Below, one piece after another: positions 15,017-24,300 of a stretch of 35,030 nt of DNA. A model generated the notes under the pieces. It searched no databases and was not told the origin of the DNA. It worked only from the letters and a program-made list of their open reading frames with translations. This DNA is from an uncultured bacterium (GTDB lineage Bacteria > Verrucomicrobiota > Kiritimatiellia > RFP12 > UBA1067). The stretch lies in NCBI GenBank assembly GCA_902779565.1, contig CACZCD010000012.1, positions 1 to 35,030 on the forward strand, read 5' to 3'. Within the stretch, counting starts at the first letter, position 1. The number at the start of each line of letters is the position of its first letter. Position numbers and translations under genes: made by a program.

Positions 15017-16234
15017 ATGGCCTTGCGTGGAAGAGCCGCCGCCCTGCTGTCGGCGGCCCTGACCTTCGGGGCCGCTCTCGCAGGGCAGCTTACGTTTGAC
15101 GAGCCGGCGCCTGGACGTACGTCCGGGCGCGTCTATTGGTATGTGCCGGACGGGATTGACCTTTCGCGTCCGGCGGCACTTTTTGTGTTTCTCCATGGCG
15201 GCAGCACCAATTCACCCGACACCGCGCCCGGCAACTACTTCAGCGACGAGAAGCAGTGGCTGATGCCGGACATCACGAACGCCCCGTTCATCGTGGTGGC
15301 ACCCTCGGCGCCGCCCGCGCCGGACGGCTCCCGCTGGAACCGTGACGGCGTCTCGAAGGTGATTGACGCCACGATCGCCGCCGCGCAGCGGAAGTTCAAG
15401 ATCGATCCCGACCGCATCTTTCTCGGTGGACATTCCATGGGCGGCTACGGCGCGTACCATCTGGGGCAGATCCTCGCGGACCGGTTCGCGGGCGTGTGGA
15501 TCAGCGCGGGTGGCTGGTGGGAGGCGGACTACCGGTCGTTCCTCGGAACGCCTGTCTATATCCAGCATGGTGCGCTCGACTGCTCTCCGCGTCCAGGCTA
15601 TTCGGGCGGACACGACAAGCCGCGCCGCCATCACTGGTGCGGCGTGAGTTTTGCGCGCGCCGCGCACGATCTGATGCTCCGCGACGGCGTGGAGCATGTG
15701 TACGACGAACACAGCGAAGGGCACTCGCTCGCGTTCCCGGCGGCGAAGGAGGCCATGCGCCGCTTCTTCGCCTGGACAGCCGGCAAGCGCCGCAACCCCT
15801 ACGCGAAGCGGACGGCGCTGATCACGCCCTGCGGCACGATGCATCCGGAGGTGGAGCGTCTGAAGCGGGCACGCTGGCTGGAGCTGATCGAAGCGACGGC
15901 GGGCAAGATCGCGGTGGACGCGATCGTGCTGCATGGACCGGACATCGCGTGGAAGGATGAAGATCTCAAGCTCCAGACGTACACGCTCGTTCCGCGCGAC
16001 TGGGATAACGGTGCGCGCATCCTCGCCGAGAATCTCGGCGACAACCGGTTCAAGGTCAAGACGGAGAATGTGAAGCGGTTCCGCATCTACCTGTCGCCGC
16101 AGATGGGCGATCTCACGAAGCCGTTCACCGTCATGTTGACGGACGGCAGCACCCTCACCCTGAAGTCCGAGCCGGTTTCGGGCGAGCGCGACTACACGGC
16201 GGCGCTCACCGTCTGCGTGCCGCCCACACGTTAA
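15017..16234 (+). CDS. Secreted alpha/beta-hydrolase esterase (PHB-depolymerase/CE1-like)
   Basis: 405 residues from ATG 15017, chosen because it gives a clean signal peptide (residues 1-23, RAAALLSAALTFGAALAG); the frame is open further upstream inside tatA but that extension is Arg/Ser-rich noise. No strong ribosome site is seen, consistent with coupling to the tatA stop 4 nt upstream. Features: oxyanion segment FLHGGS at about 58-63, nucleophile elbow GGHSMGG with Ser140, a candidate acid around GALDCSPR and a His in the EGHSLAF segment. This is the layout of secreted esterase D/feruloyl-esterase/poly(3-hydroxybutyrate)-depolymerase-like enzymes. Residues about 270-405 form an extra C-terminal region, probably beta-rich. 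Likely removes acyl or feruloyl-type esters from polysaccharide or peptide substrates outside the membrane; substrate not determinable. Confidence 0.8.
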   Translation: MALRGRAAALLSAALTFGAALAGQLTFDEPAPGRTSGRVYWYVPDGIDLSRPAALFVFLHGGSTNSPDTAPGNYFSDEKQWLMPDITNAPFIVVAPSAPPAPDGSRWNRDGVSKVIDATIAAAQRKFKIDPDRIFLGGHSMGGYGAYHLGQILADRFAGVWISAGGWWEADYRSFLGTPVYIQHGALDCSPRPGYSGGHDKPRRHHWCGVSFARAAHDLMLRDGVEHVYDEHSEGHSLAFPAAKEAMRRFFAWTAGKRRNPYAKRTALITPCGTMHPEVERLKRARWLELIEATAGKIAVDAIVLHGPDIAWKDEDLKLQTYTLVPRDWDNGARILAENLGDNRFKVKTENVKRFRIYLSPQMGDLTKPFTVMLTDGSTLTLKSEPVSGERDYTAALTVCVPPTR

Positions 16235-16277
16235 CCCCTGTCTGTTGTTTTTGCAAAAGAGAAGAGTGGAGGAAAAC

Positions 16278-17276
16278 ATGAAGCATTCCGAAAATCAGAC
16301 CTGCGTCGGCCGGTTCAGTCGGCGTGATTTCCTGCGGCTGTCGGCGCTGGGCGCCGGAACGGTGGTGGCGACATCGGCGCTGCCGTCGTTCGCAGACGAT
16401 CCGTCGGTTTTCCCGAAGCGCGGGACGGCGGAGAGGCTCGTGCTCGCCTACCAGCACATTCACATCGGCCTGAAGGAGCCGTTCTCGATCCTGCACATAT
16501 CCGATACGCACCTTTCCGCCGCCTACCCCACCGAGGCCGACGGTGCGGACAAGATGAAGTCGATGGCGCGCCGCACTTGCACGTTCGGCGGCCGGCAGGA
16601 GGAGGCGCTGCGCGATTCGCTCGCATGGGCGAAGGACAACGTCGATTACGTGCTGCATACGGGCGACCTCATCGACTGGCAGAGCGAAGCGAACTTCGAT
16701 CTGGTGAAGAAGTACTACGGCTCGACGATGTTCGGCTCGATGGGAAACCATGAGTTCTACACGTACCTGCCGGGCGAGAAGCACACCTGGCAGGAGCCGT
16801 TCAAGGAGCGGAGCTGGCGTCTGCTCAAGGAGAACTATCCGATCGACGCGCGCTTCAGCGCGAAGGTCATCAACGGCGTCAACTTCGTCTGCCTCGACGA
16901 CGTGTTCGGTACGGTGCAGCCCGATCAAGTTGAACGCTTCCGGGCCGAAGTCCAGAAGGGGTTGCCGATAATTCTCTGCATGCACGTGCCGTTCCACACG
17001 CCGGCGATCTGGCGCGCGAGCGCGAAGTTCTGGCGCCGCTCCGGGAAGTTCCGCGCGGACTCCGTGTCTCCCGACGTACGCGGCGACTACAAGCGCCAGC
17101 TTGAGGATCCCGTCACGCGCGACTTCATCGCGTACCTGAAGGGAGAGCCGCTGTTGAAGGGCATCCTGACCGGGCATCTCCACATTACGGTGCAAGACCG
17201 CTTCTCGCCTACGGCGATGCAGTACGTGGTCGGCGGGAACTTCATGTTCCACGGCGAAGAGGTGCTGTTCACGTAA
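16278..17276 (+). CDS. Tat-exported calcineurin-like metallophosphoesterase
   Basis: 332 residues from ATG 16278, which follows GAGTGGAGG; an upstream in-frame start at 16245 lacks a ribosome site. The N-terminus has a twin-arginine signal, SRRDFLRLSALGAG (from residue 14), ending in ATSALPSFA. All metal-binding motifs of the family are present: D76-x-H78 (ISDTHLS), GDLID at 129-133, GNHE at 156-159, MHVPFH at 235-240 and GHLH at 299-302. These bind a two-metal centre that hydrolyses phosphomonoesters or diesters; exported members often act on phosphorylated sugars, nucleotides or phospholipids. Export by Tat means it folds and probably loads metal in the cytoplasm. tatA lies two genes upstream in the same run, and the preceding esterase gene ends 43 nt earlier. 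Confidence 0.9.
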   Translation: MKHSENQTCVGRFSRRDFLRLSALGAGTVVATSALPSFADDPSVFPKRGTAERLVLAYQHIHIGLKEPFSILHISDTHLSAAYPTEADGADKMKSMARRTCTFGGRQEEALRDSLAWAKDNVDYVLHTGDLIDWQSEANFDLVKKYYGSTMFGSMGNHEFYTYLPGEKHTWQEPFKERSWRLLKENYPIDARFSAKVINGVNFVCLDDVFGTVQPDQVERFRAEVQKGLPIILCMHVPFHTPAIWRASAKFWRRSGKFRADSVSPDVRGDYKRQLEDPVTRDFIAYLKGEPLLKGILTGHLHITVQDRFSPTAMQYVVGGNFMFHGEEVLFT

Positions 17277-17359
17277 GGACCGCAGGGGCGTTGGTCTCTT
17301 CGGTCCGTTGAGAGGTGCCGGCAGTCAGAAAGAAAATCGACCATGAGGGGGAATGCGCA

Positions 17360-20122
17360 GTGAGGAATCTGTTTGCGGTGCTGACGGCCGTGTGCGCCGT
17401 GCTTGCTGATGGGGCGGCGATGACGGGGTTCGATGCGGACTACGATGCCGCAGCGGCCCGGGCGAAGGTGAACGGCAAGCCGATCTTCGCGCTCTTCACC
17501 GGCAGCGATTGGTGTATCTGGTGCAAACGTCTGGAGCAGGAGGTGCTCTCGCAGCCGGCGTTCCTCGACGTGGCCACGAACGCCTATGAGCTTGCCGTTC
17601 TGGACTTCCCGTCGGACAATTCGCGGCAGACCGACGCCGAGCGTCGTCGCAACAAGGCGCTCTCGGAGAAGTTCGAGGTTAAGGGATACCCAACCGTCCT
17701 GCTCATCGACGCGGAAAGTGGCGCGGAACTGTACAGTGCGGGCTACGAGCGCGGCGGCGCGAAAGCCTGGATCGAGTCGTTCCAGAAGGGCGCGAAGATC
17801 AAGCCCCTGCTCAATCGGCACTTGAAACCGTTCGAGGATGAGCTGCGGGAAGAATTCATGGCGATGGCGAAGGAACATAATGCCACCGCCGCGACGGACG
17901 GCAAATCGATGGACTATGCGAAAATGGCGGCTGAGGCGAAATCCTCTGCGCAGAAACATCTCCCGGCGCTCCAGTCGATCCGCGAGCGGCTTGCCGCCGC
18001 AAAGGTCCCGACAGAGCTTGACGAGGAAAAGATGAAGATCCTCACCATAGTGGAAAAAGTATGCGAACAGTGCGAGAGCCTTGCCAAACGCGACGTCACC
18101 GCCTTGGCGGCCGAGATTGAGGAATCGGAGAAGCGGGCGGCGGAGATGCGGGAGAAATTCAAGCGCGAACGTGAGGAGCGTTCCAAGAAGGAACGCCAGG
18201 AGAAGGAGGCGCGCGAAGGCGCATGGCTCAAGGACTGGAGCGAGAACATCCGCACGAACAGGTCGATCGAGACATGTGCCTCGTTCCGGGAAACGCGTCT
18301 GCGCCCATTCGTTCTTGCCGAGATGGATCCAGACGGAAAGGCGACAGAAGATGAGAGGCGCATCCTAAACGCGTCCATAGACCACGTTTGGGGAGTTGGC
18401 GGATTCAGGACCTTCAAGGACGCCAAGAAACTCGTCGAAATACTGGACCGCACGGCGAAGAAGCCGTTTGCGGCGTTTGTGACGGCGTTCGTCCAGAAGA
18501 AGGATGTGGTGGGGCCTACGGTCGAGTGGCTGAAGTCCGGCAATTTCTCGGGCGAGGACATGCGCTCGGTATTCTGGATGCTGCGCAACAACGGCGGATT
18601 CAACAACGCCAAGGTGCTTGCGGACATCGAGAAGACGCAGGTTGACGAGTGGCTGAAGATGCTCTTTCGCATAAGCGTGGAGCGGAACGCGGCGTGGAAG
18701 GCCCGTGGCGGCGGATGGGCCAGCAGCGTGACGAAAGAGGGCTGGGATGGATTCGAAAAGCATGGTGACGCCAGCAAAAAGGCGTTCGCCCGCGCCCTGG
18801 AGCTACATCCCTACCCTGAGCCCGCCTACCTGCGTGCTACCTTGGGCCCGTTCGACGAAAAGGTGTTCGTCCAGACGACTTCGGCGCAGACGGACTTTCT
18901 CCTGTTCTACAGCAACTTCCTTTGGTACAACTGTTTTCCGCGCTGGTGCGGTTCGCACGGGAAGATGAAAGCGTTCGCCGAACGGTGCTACGCAACGGGG
19001 CGGCACGATACGATGGTTCCCTATTTCTACGCAGAGGCGCTTCTGAAGATGGTCCGGGACATGAACGTTAATGTGGAGAAGTACTTTGGCGAACATGCCG
19101 GCGAACTGGACAAGATCATCGAGGTCTCGCAGCCGCAGATTGCCAGCCCCCATGCGTTCGACGAAATCCGCCAGTGCGCGGGCGCCTTCGTCACGCTCGC
19201 CTGCTACCTGAAGGGAGACTACGCAAGGGCGGCAGACGCTTGGCGCTCGTTCCCGCACAGGACGATGCCAAACCGCATCTGGAAGATCATCGACGGCTTC
19301 AGCAACTGGTGGATGATATTCGACGGCATCTCTGGAAGAAACCGCAAGGAGTTCCAGAGGCTCAACGCGCTTTATGTTGCGGGCGATTCTGCAGGATTCA
19401 TCAAGGGCGTGGAGGCGTTGCAGGGAAGCGGCGCGAAGTTGGATGGTGGCGAAGCCGTGTTTGCCGAGCAGATGTGCCTTACGGCACGGATGAAGACGGA
19501 CTTTCCGAGCGGGAAGCCAATCGTCGCCACCTTCCCGAAGAACAAGACGAACTGGCTCACATACGGCGGTTCCTGGCGCATGAACGGAACATACGCCTAC
19601 TACGACGGCAAGTACAAGTCCGGCAATCCTCTCGAATGGACTGCCGTTACGCCGGGAGAGTTCAGGCTGGAGTGCGAGATCGCGCCGAACGGGGAGAAAA
19701 AGGAATGGCATTTCGAGTTCCAGTTCAAGCCGGCGGATCCGGCGCTCGCCAACAGGGGAGACTACCCGCATCTTTCGCTGAAGTTCGCCGCCGGGAAATG
19801 CGACCTTGCCTTTGGTGAATGGAAGGATGTTTACAAGAACGACTGTGCGGAGAAAGCGACTGTTGATTATGCTGGCGGAAGCATCCGATTGGTCGTTACG
19901 TACAAAGCGGGAAAGGCGTCCATAATCCTTGGTGATGGTGAAGTGCCCGTGCTTGAGACGGAGGCGCATTCGAGTCTGCTCAAGAAGATTGCGGAGGGGT
20001 TGGTGCGCTTCAACGGCTCGGGCGCACGGCTACTTTCGATGAAGGTGATGCGTCCATCCAATGCCGGCGACGGCGCACCCGAAAGGAGCAAAAAACAAGA
20101 TGAAACGAAACAGCAGAAATAA
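17360..20122 (+). CDS. Large secreted thioredoxin-fold protein with coiled coil and C-terminal beta-sandwich
   Basis: 920 residues from GTG 17360, chosen because GAGGGGGA lies about 8 nt upstream and the resulting N-terminus is a signal peptide (MRNLFAVLTAVCAVLADGAA). An open extension to 17315 has no signal and is discounted. Residues 25-145 form a thioredoxin fold with the active-site WCIWC at 51-55 and the cis-Pro context GYPTVLLID (Pro111), like the thioredoxin_7/DsbD-gamma-type periplasmic reductases. Residues about 245-295 are a highly charged coiled coil (EKRAAEMREKFKREREER). The middle (about 300-725) is helical and unrecognised. Residues about 735-905 read like a concanavalin/DUF1080-like beta-sandwich (GEFRLECEIAPNGEKKEWHF). 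Likely a disulfide-active scaffold or sugar-binding redox protein; function unknown. It overlaps the next gene by 23 nt. Confidence 0.8.
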   Translation: MRNLFAVLTAVCAVLADGAAMTGFDADYDAAAARAKVNGKPIFALFTGSDWCIWCKRLEQEVLSQPAFLDVATNAYELAVLDFPSDNSRQTDAERRRNKALSEKFEVKGYPTVLLIDAESGAELYSAGYERGGAKAWIESFQKGAKIKPLLNRHLKPFEDELREEFMAMAKEHNATAATDGKSMDYAKMAAEAKSSAQKHLPALQSIRERLAAAKVPTELDEEKMKILTIVEKVCEQCESLAKRDVTALAAEIEESEKRAAEMREKFKREREERSKKERQEKEAREGAWLKDWSENIRTNRSIETCASFRETRLRPFVLAEMDPDGKATEDERRILNASIDHVWGVGGFRTFKDAKKLVEILDRTAKKPFAAFVTAFVQKKDVVGPTVEWLKSGNFSGEDMRSVFWMLRNNGGFNNAKVLADIEKTQVDEWLKMLFRISVERNAAWKARGGGWASSVTKEGWDGFEKHGDASKKAFARALELHPYPEPAYLRATLGPFDEKVFVQTTSAQTDFLLFYSNFLWYNCFPRWCGSHGKMKAFAERCYATGRHDTMVPYFYAEALLKMVRDMNVNVEKYFGEHAGELDKIIEVSQPQIASPHAFDEIRQCAGAFVTLACYLKGDYARAADAWRSFPHRTMPNRIWKIIDGFSNWWMIFDGISGRNRKEFQRLNALYVAGDSAGFIKGVEALQGSGAKLDGGEAVFAEQMCLTARMKTDFPSGKPIVATFPKNKTNWLTYGGSWRMNGTYAYYDGKYKSGNPLEWTAVTPGEFRLECEIAPNGEKKEWHFEFQFKPADPALANRGDYPHLSLKFAAGKCDLAFGEWKDVYKNDCAEKATVDYAGGSIRLVVTYKAGKASIILGDGEVPVLETEAHSSLLKKIAEGLVRFNGSGARLLSMKVMRPSNAGDGAPERSKKQDETKQQK

Positions 20123-21269
20123 GGTGCTGTTGGCGGCATTGGCGGCGGGATCCGTCTGCGTCGCCGCGGCCGCCGAGCGCGGAAACCTCGACATTGAGTT
20201 CGTGAAGGGACTGATCGCGATTCCGTCCGAATCGCGGTCGATCCCGGAATGCAACCGGGCGACGGCCTATCTCAAGGACTATCTTGAGCGGCGGGGCGTC
20301 CACTGCCATGTGGAACGCACCGAGGAGGGGCGCGACGCACTCTATGCGGCGACGCTTCCCGGCAAGGAGCACGACTATGCCTTCGTCACGCACATCGATG
20401 TGGTGCCGGCGGCGGATCCCTCGCAGTTCCAGCCGAAGGTTGTCGGCGACGAGATCTGGGGGCGCGGCGCGTGCGACACGAAAGTGAACGCGGCGCTGAT
20501 CGCCCAGGTGCTGGTGAACCTCGCGGGGAAGGCGTCGGTCGGCGCGTTCTTCGCCACGGATGAGGATGGCTGCGCCGGGAAGGTGCCCACCTGCACGATG
20601 CTTCGCCGGGCGGGCTTCACGCCGAAGAAGATGGTGCTGGTGGGCGACACGCTCGGCGATTCCACGAACCGCCTCTTCACCGCACAGAAAGGACATTGGG
20701 GTTTCCGCATCACCGCGAAGGGCCGTGGCGGACATTCCTCAATCCCCTGGAAGCTCGATAACGCGATCCCGAAGATCACCAAGGCGGTGGACAGCATCAT
20801 GGCGGCCTATCCCAAGCCGCCCGCCGGAACCGACTGGTATTCCACGCTCGCCCCGACGATCCTGAGCGCCGGCGACGCACCGAACTCCATCCCGGGCGAA
20901 GCCTCCGCAACGTTCTCGTTCCGCTACATCGGCAAGAACGACGTCGCATGGCTATCCGGTCTGGTCCGCCAGACGACGGGGCTGGAACCGGAGACGCTGT
21001 ACTGCGTGCCGCCGGTGACGAACAATCCGGACGACCCTCTCATCAAGGGGCTTTTCAACGCGATGCAGGCGAACTGGAAAGACCGCGAATTCAAGATCGC
21101 CAACCTGTACGGCGCAACCGATGCGTTCCAGTTCTCCGACCTTGATCTGCCGACCGTGATCTTCACGCATGACGGCGCGGGCGCGCACAAGCCGGATGAA
21201 CATGGTTCGCTCGCTTCCGCCGCCGAATACCTCGACTTCTTCACGAAATGGATCATGTTAAGAATGTAA
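20100..21269 (+). CDS. Secreted M20-family metallopeptidase (ArgE/DapE/CPG2-like)
   Basis: 389 residues from ATG 20100, which has GAAAGGAG 11 nt upstream inside the end of the previous gene; an earlier in-frame ATG (20061) would spoil the signal peptide. Residues 1-26 are a signal peptide (VLLAALAAGSVCVAAAA). The dinuclear-zinc motifs fit the family: H98-x-D100 (VTHIDVVPA), D126 in GRGACDTK, the catalytic acidic pair E155-D156 in ATDEDG (usually EE), D183 (LVGDTLGD), the dimerisation-lid GGHSSIPW and a C-terminal His in GAHKPDEHGS. M20 enzymes hydrolyse small peptides or N-acyl amino acids. Being exported, it probably trims peptides outside the membrane, next to another secreted peptidase gene downstream. 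The stop codon lies inside the heptanucleotide repeat at 21263-21297. Confidence 0.88.
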   Translation: MKRNSRNKVLLAALAAGSVCVAAAAERGNLDIEFVKGLIAIPSESRSIPECNRATAYLKDYLERRGVHCHVERTEEGRDALYAATLPGKEHDYAFVTHIDVVPAADPSQFQPKVVGDEIWGRGACDTKVNAALIAQVLVNLAGKASVGAFFATDEDGCAGKVPTCTMLRRAGFTPKKMVLVGDTLGDSTNRLFTAQKGHWGFRITAKGRGGHSSIPWKLDNAIPKITKAVDSIMAAYPKPPAGTDWYSTLAPTILSAGDAPNSIPGEASATFSFRYIGKNDVAWLSGLVRQTTGLEPETLYCVPPVTNNPDDPLIKGLFNAMQANWKDREFKIANLYGATDAFQFSDLDLPTVIFTHDGAGAHKPDEHGSLASAAEYLDFFTKWIMLRM

Positions 21270-21297
21270 AATGTAAAATGTAAAATGGAAAATGGAA
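21263..21297. repeat. Heptanucleotide tandem repeat at a gene end (locus B)
   Basis: Five 7-bp units: AATGTAA three times, then AATGGAA twice. The first unit supplies the last Met codon and the stop codon of the M20 peptidase gene; the rest fills the gap before the next gene. Confidence 0.9.
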
Positions 21298-21319
21298 AAG
21301 GAAGGATGAGGAGAGCAGA

Positions 21320-24300
21320 ATGAAAAATGTGCAATGTAAAATGAAGCTGCTTCTCGCAGCGCTTGTCGCTGGGTTCGCCGTCGGCGCCTCCGCCTGCATG
21401 ACGTTCATCGCGGGCAAGAAGGTCTCCACTACCGGCCATGTGATCGTGGGCCACAACGAGGATGACTGGCCGCCGTTCACTGTCCATCATGGCATGCTCC
21501 CCGCCCGCGATTGGCCGGCCGGGACGATGCTGCCCGCGACAGAGGGCTGCTGCGCGCGCATCCCGCAGGCGCCGCACACGCTCGCCTGCTATTGGGGCGA
21601 GGTGAAGTTCAAGACCGGGGACCTCAATGCCGATACCTTCCTCAACGAGAAGGGCGTGATCGTGGTGAGCGATTCGGGCGGCTACTCCACCGAACGGATG
21701 GACGACCCCACGCTGCTGACCGAGGGTGGCATCCGGTTCAATCTCCGCCGTACCGTCGGCGAGCGCGCGACCAGCGCGCGCGACGGCGTGCGGATCCTCG
21801 GCGAGATGGTCGAGAAGTATGGCTATGCGCCTTCGGCGCGCATCTACACCATCGCCGACCGGGATGAGGCCTGGCTCGTGCAGGTGGTGCATGGACGGAA
21901 CTATGTGGCGGTGCGCTGCCCCGACGATGCGGTCACGGTGATGCCGAACCTGTACACGGTGTATGAGCTTGACGAATTCCCGGCCGCGGACGTGATCGCT
22001 TCGCGCGACCTCGTGGAGAACGCGAAGCGCAAGGGCTTCTGGAACGGCAAAGGGAAGTTCAACTTCGCGAAGGCGTATCAAGGCTCGTACAACTACGGTC
22101 CCGAGCGCGCCTTCGAACATCCGAACAACACGGGGCGTTTCCGTCAGGCGATCCGTCTCCTCACGGGTGCGGAGTGGCCGGAGGGCAAGCCGTTCCCGTT
22201 CTCCGTGAAGCCGGCGAAGGGATCGTTTTCGGTGGAGGACATGCGGGCGATCCTCACCGCGCATAACGGACCTCTCAAGGACGGGAAGCATGTGCTGGAG
22301 ACGTGGTCCATCTGTTCCTCGACGACGATCGAATCCACCATCTGCGAATTCACCGATACGCCGCGCGACACGGTCTATCATCTGGCGCTCGGACGCGGAT
22401 GCGAGAAGCCGTATCTCCGGCTGAAGCCGTTCGCGGAGCCGCTGCCGGCGGAGATCGACGAATCCGCCACGGCCGAGGCGCGCCTTGCCACGCACGTGTT
22501 GCCCATGGCGGACCGGACCCCTGCGCGCGAAATCATCCGACCGGATTCGTTCACGATGCTGAACATCATCCCCTCGATGCCGGGGCGCGAGGGCGTTGCG
22601 GCTGCCGATGCGATCGAGTTCGCGGCGCGCACGGGCAACCCCTACTGCCTGTACTCCCTCACCCTGCAGCCGCAGGGATGTCCCGCCTCCGCCACAGTCG
22701 ATGCGGCGGTGGCGAGTTACCGAAAGTGGGCGGAACTGCTCCGGGGCAGCGCGGTGAAGCCGGCGATTCTTCTGCAGGCGATTGTCGGCCACTGGACCTC
22801 CGATCTCGCCGAGAAGAAGACGGAGCCGTGGCAGCGCGCCATCAACGTAAAGGGGAAGGTCACGCGGTTCTGTCCGCTCGATCCGGGCTACCGCGCCTAC
22901 ATCCGCGAGACGGGACGCAAGCTTGCGGCGTGCGCCCCGGCGGCGATCCTCAGCGACGACGACGTGCGGGCGTTCTCGCCGGATGCGGAATGCATCTGTC
23001 CGCTCCACACGGCGGAGTACAACCGCCGCACCGGGAAGAACCTTACGCCGGAAGGGCTGCGGGACCTGCTCGCCCATGCGGATCGTCGGAGCGCCGACCA
23101 CATGGCGTTTGCGGAGCTGCAGCGCGATACCGTCCTGGGCGTGGTGAAGCTTTTGCGCGAAGGCATCGATTCCGTCGATCCGTCGATCCCCTCGGGCGTG
23201 TGCGAACCGGGGTGGGCCTGGGCGCAGCGCTACATCGCCGACACGGCGCATGCGATGGCGGGGCCGAACCACACGGCGTGGGTGCGCCTCGCCAACGGGC
23301 AGTATTTCGAGACGGCGCCCAAGCAGACGATGGGCGGGCTTGTCCTCCGCACGATGGCGAGCGCCGAGCGTCTGCGCAACAAGGATGTTCTCTTGTTGGA
23401 CGAGGCGGACACCTGGCCGCACAACCTGTGGTCGAAGTCGTCCGTCGCGTTCCACGCGAAGCTTTCGACGAGCGCGTTCGTGGGGCTGAAGGGCGCGAAG
23501 CTCTGGCTTGTGAACGCGCACAAGGGTCCGTACCGCGTGTCGCGGCACTACACGGAAATCCTTGAACGCAACCGTGGCTTCCATTCCGCGCTCTCGGCGG
23601 CCGTGCGCGGAACGGCGATGGAGGGCGTGCTGATTCCTTGCCACAAGGATTACCCCACCTTCTCCGTGGTTGAACGGAAAGGGAGCGGCACCGCGGATGC
23701 GGAGGGATGGGTGCAGACGGTGTTCAGCTGGTACGGCGTTCCGTTCCGGGTGACGGAGGACTTCTCCGTGGACGGCCTCTACGCGTTGGGCGGCGCGGGT
23801 GTGGTGCAGAAGCTGAGCGACGAGGAGATTCGCGCGATCTTCGCACACCGCGTGCTGGTTGATGGGCTGGCGGCGGCGGCGCTCATCAAGCGGGGCTTCG
23901 GCGACCTGATGGGGGTGGAGGAGGTGGCCGAGCGTCCGCTCTTCACGGGCGACTACAACGAGCGCCGCGGCAATCAGCTCTCGTTGCCGAAAAGCTCCAA
24001 TCCGCCGATCTTCCGCCCATTGCCGGGCGCGGAGACCGTCAGTTCCTTCATCTGGAAGGAGAGCATCTTCGCCAAGAGCTTTGAACGCGTGGCGGCGAGT
24101 GGCGTGCTCTTCCGCAACCGCCTCGGCGGCACCGTTGCGACGACGGCCTACAATACCCGCCTGGCCCCTGCTTACCTTTATGGTTCGGGGCGTCAGCGGT
24201 ATGTGTACGATCTTTTGGATGCGCTCGCCGGCGCACCGTTTGAGAACATCTGCGCGAACGAGCAGAATGTGCTGGCGCTCACGCGCCGCGCGCCGGATGG

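Noticed and set aside
17277-17306. Hairpin GGACCG...CGGTCC after the metallophosphoesterase gene as a terminator
   Set aside because: Only 6 bp of stem, an 18-nt loop and no T-run; transcription probably continues into the next gene.
21263-21346. Possible CRISPR-like array
   Set aside because: The units are 7 bp, contiguous, with no spacers; this is a simple tandem repeat.
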